A stretch of 64,000 nt of DNA from Siniperca chuatsi (taxonomy: Eukaryota > Chordata > Actinopteri > Centrarchiformes > Sinipercidae): contig NC_058062.1 of assembly GCF_020085105.1 (NCBI RefSeq), positions 3,622,945 through 3,686,944 of the forward strand. Direction: 5' to 3'. Position numbers and translations under genes: made by a program. Shown piece by piece: positions 48,447 to 59,590 of the stretch (its first letter is position 1; each line of letters begins with the position of its first letter). Under the pieces are notes generated by a model. The model searched no databases. It was not told the DNA's origin and saw nothing but the letters and a program-made list of their open reading frames with translations.

Positions 48447-49107
48447 TTTATTCATATATCAGCATATAGTCCTTGCACAGTGAGGACAGCAGCCTTTCAG
48501 CACTGACTGGACTGCAGGTCTAACATGATTCTGACCACGAACACTTTAAACTGCTTTATACCCAGAGAAGCAAAGTTCCATTAAGATACCAAACACAATG
48601 CTTTCATTTACATACATGGAAGAGGTGGGACAATTCACAAAGAGCATGATTCCAGTATGTTGAAGAAGCTCCAAATCAAATACTCCACATGATTTTGGTT
48701 CTATAAATACATGTTCCAGGTTATTTTCTTTTTTTTTTTTTTCTTAAATCACTGTACTAACCACTGAGATGCGTCCTCATCAAGATGAGTCAAGACCATG
48801 ATTGATTGATTCAGCTGCTATTATACTTACATGACTGTGCGTCTGTGTGTTTGTGAACAAGAGAGAAACAGAAGTGCTTAACGTTGATATATTATACAGA
48901 CATGACTGAAATGAACACCACTTTTATTGCAAATGGTGATTATTATTTTTTTTAGGCTATACAATTCTCTTTTAACACTGCAATAAGGGGACCAAGCAAA
49001 TTTACACGAGGATTTGTTTTGTTTACGTTGTTGTCTTTTTTTTTTTAATGTCTTTATTGTTGCAGACTGGTGTATATTTAATGATGTATTTCTGTCTTGT
49101 CCTGCTA
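48447..49107 (-). other. Probable MAP2K4 3' UTR with two candidate poly(A) signals
   Basis: AATAAA occurs on the minus strand at 49053-49058, about 50 nt after the stop, and at 48447-48452, about 655 nt after it. The stretch between has no coding signal, is AT-rich and includes pure T runs. The 3' end is inferred from the motifs only. Confidence 0.4.
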
Positions 49108-49221
49108 TCAGTCCATATACATAGGTGAGCTGGGAGACGCTGGCATCTGATCCAGGAGCCTGCAGACGTAACCAGCTACATCGACCGAGCGCTCCTCGTA
49201 CATCTGGATGAACGGGTCTTT
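49108..49221 (-). CDS. map2k4: MAP2K4 terminal coding exon
   Basis: 114 nt encoding residues 368-404 and TGA at 49108-49110. [19 protein letters not shown] then [18 protein letters not shown]. Contains the C-terminal docking segment for upstream MAP3Ks. Confidence 0.97.
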   Translation of the reverse strand, partial: KDPFIQMYEERSVDVAGYVCRLLDQMPASPSSPMYMD

Positions 49222-51513
49222 CTGGAATGGTAAAAAGAAAATGTATACATCAATAGAAAGTCCTACAAAATAAGAAAATGAATGAAAACAGTCATTGCAT
49301 GTAAAAAAAAAAAAAAAAAAAGTATATATAGTTTTAACTCTAAAGACTGGATTTAAGTCAGTTTAATACATTTTAAATCCTTCATTTGGTACTTTGTGAG
49401 TGTATACAGAGAGGCCAGTAGCCTTCATGATGACTCAGTATGAACTCACCAGTAGCTCCTTGTACTTTGGCCTTTTCGACTCATCCTTTGTAAGGCTTGA
49501 GACAGGATGAAAAATAAAAAGTGTTAAAAGGAGGAGGGTGCAGTTCAGCCATTTGTCCACCAGGGGGACAGAAGCACAAGCAGCAGCTGGAGTTTGTACT
49601 CCATGAAACAACTGAAAACCTCTACTACAGCCAACAGGTTCGATTTCCGGACATTAGAACATTGTCATTTTTTACAACTGTGGCATATTGCTGCCAAATG
49701 CATTCACAGCAGTGTTTCCTTACCACACGTTGACAAAGGAGATGAATTTGGGAGAGAAGCGCCTCTCCTCCGAGTTGCTGAGTTGTGGCGGGTCTCCCCT
49801 CACCACCTGGGTCAACTGGTCAAACACACTGTTCCACTTTGGGTAGGGAAACCGCCCAGTGGCCAGCTCATACTGAAATATATGATATACATATAACATG
49901 AACAGAGCAAACTGATGTTCTAAAACTGCAAACCAGGTGTGAATAACATTAGAAAAAAGCCCAAAACCTAAAAGCCCCCACCTGAACTAAAGACCACCTC
50001 CACTTACGTCATACAAAATTATTACTTTGATTTTAAAAACACTTTTGCAAATTTAAATACTGAAAATTTAGGACTGTATTTTAGATACTTTAATACTTTC
50101 TATTAACTATAAATTTACACATTTGAATCATTTCTCCACACTCTTTAAGGACCTAAGGATCAATGAACATTCGAGTGTTTGAGCACCTTAGATGGCAGTA
50201 CTTAGAGCTAGATATCTCAAAGAGATTTTTTTATTTTTCCTATTTTTATTTTTTTTGTGGGGTTTTTAAGCCACCAGTGTCAAGTTAAGACTCACCAGTG
50301 TGATTCCCAAACTCCAAACATCTGAGCGCACGTCGTAGCCTTGCCTGGACGCACTGGGGTCTATTCGCTCTGGCTGAAAATTAAAACAGGAAACAGAATG
50401 AAATTTGGGTTTAGAAACAAAAGCAAACAGCTAAAAATCCATACTGTTGTTCAAAGAAAGATACTGTGAGTGTTTCACGTATCCTGAAAAACCATGTGTG
50501 CTTTTTGGTAACCAGGATACAGTGTGGGCAGATGATGCATGTAAAAAATTCCTTGTGTGAGCTCATATTCCAATTATGAGAAACCCAGATAAGAATCCTG
50601 GCTTACACTAATATGAAAAGCATGAATGTAGCTTTGAACTGACCTATTACTTATTACTTGTGCTATTTGTGGAAACTCAGCAGACACCGAAGCTCCAAAG
50701 CTTGTCTCACTCCTGAGTCTCACTGTTTCAATACGTTGTGACGGAGCTTGTGTCAAATGAAAGATACCACGTGACTGATGACATCAGAAGAAGAAGACCA
50801 TGCTTCAGAAAGCGCTTCAGTTTGACAGTTCTGAAGCTAAACTATGCGCTCTAATGACACGCACATTAGTGGGATAAGACAAGAGAAGAATAACTGAAAA
50901 ATATGGCAATGTACGTTAATAAGACATAATCGTAAGTATGAGAACATTTCTACCTGATACCAAGTAACAAGGTAATAAGAGAAATATTTTAATGAATATC
51001 AATCTCCAATCACATTATATTGTGACTCATCTAAAATGTCACATAAATAGCCCACAGTGGACACTGGGCCAACACCACACAAATAAGGTACATTAATATT
51101 AATAAAAAATAGTTTATAGGCTTATTGAACAACGCATTTACTAATTATTTCACAGTAGCATGTACATCTACTGCAGCACCTCTAAACAAGAGTATTATAG
51201 ATTTAATAAATGAAGCTTCTTGGACTTTTATTGCTCCTAAATGAGACTGAAGCTTTAAAATCAGCGAGGGGTTGTTGTAGTGCTTTGGCTCCAGTCTTGA
51301 AGGGCTGCTGTAAGTGTTGCAAACCACCAGATGTCACTGTGCGTGTCGGATTCAAAGGCCCAAAGCTTCAGATCTTTTCTCAGCATTAACAGAAAGAAAG
51401 CCCCAAAGCTGCAGGCTTCGTCTGCCCTTCACTAGAAAACTCACACACTTGGAGAGTACGAAGGTGCATGTAAACAACTCATCATGAATAAGATTTTAAG
51501 ATGTAAAACGTGT

Positions 51514-51561
<48 letters not shown>

Positions 51562-54500
51562 AGTTCCAGACTACATTATAAGAAAGAAGCAGGTGTTCAT
51601 GTCCAAACTGGGCAAAAAAAAAAAAAAAAATCCATTGCTAGACAAACTCGCCCCTGAAAATACCAAACCAGCTCATCACCTCTGGGCAAGTTTTCACCTG
51701 CAAAAGGTGCCATCAGCTCTCCAGCTCAGATATAAGTAGCACATTCCCTCATTCCTGCAGCATTGCTCTGCATGCCTCACAAGACCACTTCGCATCATTC
51801 CCAACCTCTTCCTCAGTTCATCACAAACCGCAAAACAGACGTGGTAATGAAGTGTGTCGGAGGCTGCAGAACTCCCCTGCTGCTGTGCAGAGAGAAGGAA
51901 GCACCTCGCTGGCCCATTTGCAGGCCTGATTTAGATGCTGATGTCAGCCAGCAGAGTGGGACAGTCTGTGCTGCAGCAATGATGGGTTTACGGAACAGCA
52001 GCTGACTACCGCATAGAGCCCACTCACATCTGCCAAGACTGAAGTGTTTAGTCTCTACAATCACGGCAAAGAAATTGTTTAAAACATTAACAGCATTAGC
52101 GAGGAAACGATTAGACAACTATTTTAATAATCAATTCATTGTAAAGTAATCTATTGAATAAAAATGTCAAACATTTGTAAGCTGGATTTGGATCTTTTCT
52201 ATCTCTTATCATTATAACCTGAATCCCTGTGGGGTTTTTTTAAAAATTGTTGTTAAAACAAAATAAGCAACTAGAAGGCTCAGGAAACTTCTGATGGGCA
52301 TTTGTCCTCATTTTATAGACTAAATGATTCATTGTTTAATCAGAATCATGAAAATAATCGTTGGTTGCAGCCCTAAACAGGATCAGTTTTTACAATTGGT
52401 TACACGTAGTTTACTTTTTCAAAATTCTTCACAGTCAATACAACAGAAGTCAATATGGACTAAACTGTGGATCACTTTCCATTGCCTTGACACAAAATGC
52501 ATTCAATGACCACATCTTTCAAATTTCATGAATTGTTTTGTCACTCAAACTCAACCACCATCAAAACTCTGTTTTTACACTCCATTTTGCACATTTACAT
52601 ATTTATTTTAAAGTGTTAATTTACATTCAAGAGAGAACAGAAGGTGTGATGTGGATGAGAAGACAGGGTTGACTAGCACTGCAGTTTATCTACATCTGTA
52701 GCAATCCCATATACAGTACATGTATGTATAGTGAATATACACGCGTCTGTTTTGTTTTGCATTACTGGAATTACTTCAGTTAAGGAAAATAAAGCCTACT
52801 GAAGCATACTGCAGCATACAGGTTGTTAGTGTGTTTTTAGGTCATTGTGTTCTGAGTGCCAAAGCTTTCTTGTTGGGAGACAGTGCTATCGTACAGATTT
52901 TGATCCTGACATGTGTATGAAGTGTCATTAGTGCATTTTGGTTGTGAGATGAACTTGTGCTGAGCTGCATGTTGGTAAAGATAACTGTGTGAAGAGTTTT
53001 GAAGAAGTGAGCTCAGTATAGAGAAACAACACCTGCCACAGATGTGTAAGACTATTACAGAGTACACCAGCTTTTGTCATAACCATGACCACCAAAAGTT
53101 GTGAATAAGAGCTACTGGTTCTGTAAAATCTACATTCAACACCCGAATGCTGCCTGAGGTAAAGAGCATGTTGTCTATACTCTATCGTAGCCACATATTC
53201 AAACAATAAGTCAGGCTCCCCAGGTGTACTGAGGTCAGTTTTTCTACGTCATTAGGCCTGCTGTAACCAGCACCGCAGCGATCACACACCTGGAGAGGCT
53301 GCCAGCTGGAAACAAGAAACTGGAGCTGAGATTCCTGCAGTCTGAGCTCACAGCCGTGGGAAGCTCCTGGGTGACCTCGTTCAAACCACCTCATGAATGA
53401 AGCTCCCTGCCTCGGCCTTTCAGAGGGCAGAGCGTGCGTGTGGTGGTGGTGGTGTGCCGCTGGGTTGTGATAGTGCCTAACCAAATTTAGAATGGAAACT
53501 GCTGTGGAGAGACCAGGGGGGCTGAGAGGAGGAAGGGGGGAGGTGGCCCCAGTTGGCATAACCCCACAACAGAAAATAACCTCAAGTGATGACGACGCGG
53601 TGAGATCACCTCTTTGAACTGCCAAAGATTTGCTGCTCTTCAATTATGTTGTGTGAACACGTACACACACACACACACACACAGTGGCTGCTCACCAAAA
53701 ACATGGTCTCAATAACAAGCAGCAGAGACGGTGATAACCAATTGATCATTTAATTATTTTACTAAGCAAAAACACCAAACATTCAGCTTCTAAAATATAA
53801 GGATTTGCTGCTTTTCATCATTTTATATCATTGTAATTGAATGTATTTGGAGGTTGGTCAAAGCAGCAAGCGATTCGAAGACATGGGACATAGGAAGACT
53901 CTAGGAAATTGTGATGGATATTGAATCAATTAATCTACTGATAATTATCTTTTTATTAAAGGGGAACTCCACAGATTTTATGCATCTAGATTTGTCATCA
54001 TTTCACATCAAGTTTACCCATCATGGAGAGGACCACACCACTGGAGGAGTTTCCTGAAATCTGAAAAAAATAACCCTGATGATGTCAGAGCGATGTCATC
54101 GTGGTTATCGCAGTTTGGGTTTGGACAGAAAGTCTGTGTTACAAACTGGAGGTGTGGAGTTTGAAAGATATGGGCATTTATCAGGCAGGGAGGTTCTAAT
54201 GAAAAGCATCTGTCCAGCTGCATTATGGGAAATGTAGGAAGTGTTTTTGGAGCTTGGAACTAAAAGTCCGGATATCTCAGCCTCTGATGCTTCAACTTTG
54301 ACCATGCTTTTTTAAATCTCTCACCAGTCCCAAAACTATATGGAAGGAGTCCTCCTTTAGTCAGTAGTGAAAAGTACCACTAGATGCAGCCCTAAATAAA
54401 GATGTCAAATGTAAGTGAAATCATGTCGTTTACCGGTCTGTCAACATGTCACTGTCGTGACTACAGTTTCCTTTTCCACTGCAACACACTAGGTCAGTTA

Positions 54501-57500
54501 ATGGAATAAAGATGCAAAGGGTTCTAAGATTATTCCTTCTCCGCGGCACTGAAGGCATCTTAACACACACTCCAGCGTCTGCAGGTTGTTGATGGGGTCG
54601 CTGATCAAGTACGGAGATTTCTGGCTTTTAAAACTCACTTTCTGGCTCAGACATCAAACACTCACTACTGTTGGCATTTCAAAACTCTTACACTGGTAAC
54701 TTTTTGCATTTTCTAAGCTAACGACAGAGGAGGTTATTACCAGTGACTGGCCTCAGAAGGCATTTTAACTGTGAAGGCTAAAAACCCTGAAATGGAAATG
54801 GAAATAACAATTCCTATTGGTGCATTACAACCATCTACTGGACCTTTTAGGTTCGATCATTCGGTGTTGTTCATCAGCACCATTTAAACCAGCTATACTG
54901 ATTCATCAGGAATGATCTTATATACACACACACACACACACACACTAAAATATAACCGCTGTCTTGTGTCAGCAGACGAGTCAGACATCTGCCCTGATTC
55001 ATATCCCTATCCCATTTTACTGAATTATGGGATTCAAAAAGAAATCGGTTTGCTTTGACGCATGTGCGTTTGGTTAATCAAACCTCCATCACTGTTCCTT
55101 TACAGTACAAGATCTTTAAGATGTAACTGAGTTACACAATTAAGATTTTATTGTTTGGTCAACTTGCCAAGAAGTGTAAGAACAGAACACAAAATTTTAC
55201 AATCTACCACAGACTCTTTTTGAATGATTTCAGCGTCACAGCTCTCATTTCTCATCTCCCTTAAACCTGTTGTGAGCGTTCAAGTCACCACAAGCTCAGT
55301 GTTACTTACTGCCATGTAGGGTCTGCAGCCTGCATCTCTGGTTTTGGCGATAGAGTCCACCAGCTGACCACTGATGCCAAAGTCACACAGCTTTATGTTG
55401 CCGTTCCTGTCCAGGAGGATGTTTGACGGCTTAATGTCTGAGGGAGAGTGAAGAGAAACGGGTGATGAAAAGACACCCAAAGGTGCACAATAAGATTAGG
55501 AAAGCGTCTGGTATCGTCTTACCTCTGTGTATTATTTTCAAGTTTTCTTTTAAGTGGTTAAGTGCCTTCACAGTCTGCAAAACACAGAAAAGGTTTAGCA
55601 GCAGGACTTGAAAATTAGGCTTCTTTATTTTTGAAAAGTGGGACACGATCGTCACAAAAACTTACAGCTAATGTTATTTTTCCTAATATTTCCTCTGGAA
55701 TCACGTCGTCTAATGAGCAATATACAAATTTGTAAAATTTGTCTAACGAGGTAGCCATAAGTTCCATACAAATCCAACAGTCGCCCTGAAACACAAGAAA
55801 TCCCGTCATGTGTTTGAGAAATAATACCGAGTGAAGTAAAATGTATGGCTTTATTAATCAGAAGCTGAAATGTGAGTTAATTTCACCTCTCTGAACAGAG
55901 CACCATAAAACTGCACGATGTAAGGACAATCACTACTTCTCACGACCACGTCTAAGTCCATCAGCAGCTGCTTCTGTTCCTTCTCATCAACTGTTGACCG
56001 AATTCTCTACGGAACACACAGTATAATCACAGACATGGAGTTGACAAGTTATTAATCTGCATCTGGATATCTACATGTCCAAGGTAAATCACCTTGACCG
56101 CCATGATCTGGTTACTCGGCTTGTGCACCATCTTATTGACGGAGCCGTAAGCCCCGCGGCCGATCTCGCCCAAATCTTTGAGATCCTCGGCCGTGAAGTC
56201 CCAGTGCTGCTCCGCGGAGATCTTCAACTTTCCTGATGACTCGATGCTGTGTGTTCTCAGCCTCTCTCTGCCAGAAACCAGAAGCGTACGTGTGTGTTAA
56301 GAGAAACAGAAAACAAGCAAAACATCTAAATGTAATAACCCTGGATTTATTTTGCAGGACTGACGTCATAACAGATGAAGGTTTACTCACATGTGCGGGT
56401 TTTGAAAGGGCGGCCCCGCCGTGTTCAGTGTGAATCTAGTCGCAGGTTTGATCGGAGGGTTGGCAAAGTTCAGCTTCAGGGCTTTGCGTTTACCTGAGCA
56501 GGAGAAGAAACAGTAATGTGATCAGATCCAACATGAAGCAACAAATGCTGAGGATTGAGCAAGACCAAAATCAGACTCATCCCACGTGAAAGGTCAGAGT
56601 GATAAGTGAGTGAAAACAACACAAACCATAAAACGAGATGACAGAGGGAACGAGGAGACAAGTAAATTCACCCAAACCTACTCAAATCCATGGATGCCAT
56701 GCTTTACATAGAACAAGGGGATAAGAACTGGCAACTTCTGCATCACCATATATGGATGTTTTACAAAATACATTCCAGATTTGCTGTCATATTTCCAAAA
56801 ATATACTCACCTATGAGCCTCGGATAAGTCTGTCAACAAATCCCATGAAAAGACCAAAACCACCAATTGTTTTTACTAACAGGTATTGTGTGTGTATCAA
56901 AACCTGATATATCATATTCCTCTGTGCCACAGAGCTCCATTGTTGTTCAAAACTATTAAAAACATCAGTGAGCCGCACTGTTGCACTGGGTGACGCGCTC
57001 CTTCATTACCACGAAGGAATCCCACATACACCGTCCGGCTGCACAGTGGATTAATGCGCCACAGAAAATACATTTCCTCCTGTTTGAGAAACTACATATT
57101 TAGTCACACATCATTAGTTTTGATCTTTTCATGAGATTTCTTAACAATAAGAAAAATGTAAAATAAGACCTTAGCATTTATTGCTCTTATACTTTACATT
57201 ACTCATCATTTAAATAATGAATGGGTGATGTTCAGCCTTCAAAAGAAGCTTCATTTGCAAAACAATTGCTAACAGCCTTATATTAAGAGTGGGCAATCCT
57301 CTATCACAATATATTTCTATATCTTTATAGAGCTTTTTATATTTTGCATATTGCACTATATCATGATATAGTACATTTTCTGGAAAACCAATTGAGAAAC
57401 TGTTTGAATACTATTTATCCTGCAATATGATGACTATGACAGTTGAAAATGTATATAATCTCAGTGTACATATTGTCATATCACCAAACCATATCTCAGA

Positions 57501-59540
57501 CCGGTGTCACCTGCGCAGCAGCAGCCGAACACATTCAGCTATCAGTGTGCTGCTTTGAGGCTGAACTTTAGCAGAATTACCACTTTCTTACAGTCACGTA
57601 CATATATATCTAAATCCTATATTTGATGCAGAAACAGAAATGTAGCATGCTGCTAAAATCCCAAACACCCACATTCACAGTGCAGACACACCAACCCACA
57701 TGTAAACATAAAATAGGGGAGAAAGAAAACACTGAATACATGACATGCTTCTCAAGGCCAACTGCTTTGATTTCACCTTCAAATCGTAGGAAAGCGCTCC
57801 ACGCTCGCTCCGCCCAAAATACCGCAAGAATGTGAGTGCTTGAATTCCAATAGGCTCGAATGGAAAACAGCGCTTGAAATGACAAACTTTCGAGTGTGTG
57901 CACCTTGTCTCGACAAGCAAGTGCTATGCTGAAGTGCGCCCATGCCAAAAAAGTGTTTAAAAAGACAAACCGGTTGAAAACAAAAAAGATAATGTGACAA
58001 CACTACAGGCACTACTTTTGCTTGTTAGTCACACACTGAAAAGCAGTGAGGTAGAGCTTCCATTACAGTATTTAACTGGGAGTTTCATTAATGAAAACAG
58101 TGTTTCTTTAGGTGGGACTCTTCTCTCACAGCGAGGGAGGACAGAGGGGTAAAAATCTGTTCAGACGATCTTGTGCCAAAATATCAATGGAAGCTCTGAA
58201 TTTTAGGCTTGTGCCGATGAGAACAAATACACCTTACCTGTAATTGTTTTTGACAACAACTTGCTTAACCAGTCGGGCGATAAACTGCACTTATAGGGCA
58301 GCGCAGAAATTCTGAAGTCGATAATTGATGTGCAAAAAGGTAGTGATTTATTAAACCTCTTTGTAAAACGCATAAAACTCCATAAGTGCAGGTGTCTGCC
58401 AAGCTGCAGCTTTATCATATCCTGTTATCTGAGCAAGTCATATTAAGCACTGAACTATTAGCTACCGGCACAAGCCTACTTGAACCCATCAGAAGTCTTG
58501 ACTTGGATTAGTTGAGAACAGCAGGACAGACTCCCCCATACCAGACTGTCAGGCGGAAACAAAGGGATGAGAACTGTTGGTGCTGAAGCAAAAGAGGTTT
58601 GGCTTACTTGGGGGAGCTCCAGACAGGTTTATCTGAAAGCCTAGAGGTGAGAAGACAGCTTTTATTTTCTTCACATTTCCCCTTCAGCTTGTTATGTCTT
58701 CTTCAAGAGACTGCTATGTTAGTTAGAGTTCAGAGACTTAATGTAACCTCCCCTCCCTAAAATCACCTCTTCCTGCAATACAAAAGGTGTCCACTTCACC
58801 CAACCAACCAGGACTAGCAGGAATCCTGCAGGTTTAGGGTTGACAAATAATCACAGAAACTGGCCTTGCTTTGCCAACATGTCAAACATACTGGGGAATT
58901 ATATCGCAGGTTAAATGCATCATCTGGAGGGTAATGCATTAGCATGCACACGCTTTTATGAAACAACTACAAGCACTTGAGTATGGTGAAGTATGTCATG
59001 TGTCAGTCAGTGCAACAAATGAAGGAGGCAAAATGACCTGAAGACAAAACAAAAAAGGGATCTACAAGGAAAACATATTACAGTTTAATAAACATTTTCT
59101 TGGGACAGCTCACCATCATTCAGCGTCATGTCAGGAGTTAGGAATCATTAGTTAGCAGCATAAAGGTAAAAGGATGAAATACGGTCAGGGAAATGTGATT
59201 AAAAGCACACGATTTTACAACAGAGCTAAATTTAAGACACCTGATAAATAAAACTCTGGATTATTATTACTGTTAGGATTAATCAAAGTAGCATCGCCTT
59301 CATTATAAAAAGGGGAACCAGGGATATAAACTCAACATGCATCTCAGTTATAAATCCAGTTGTAGTGATTAACTAAACCATCATGTGAAAGTTAAATCAA
59401 GAAATAAATCAACCAAAGTGCTAACTATATAAATTATATTTAACATCACTCAGGACTTTTAAAACTAGCACCAAATCTAATGAAGCATTATACTCGATCT
59501 GTGGTTTTGTTAACTCTTGCTTCCCAGAACTTGTCACCTT

Positions 59541-59590
<50 letters not shown>

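Noticed and set aside
51515..51739. ORF beginning with alternating Val-Cys
   Set aside because: It is a translated (GT)n microsatellite.
56361..56368. Perfect TGACGTCA in a MAP2K4 intron as an intronic promoter or enhancer
   Set aside because: A single 8-bp match without GC-rich context or other sites is not enough.
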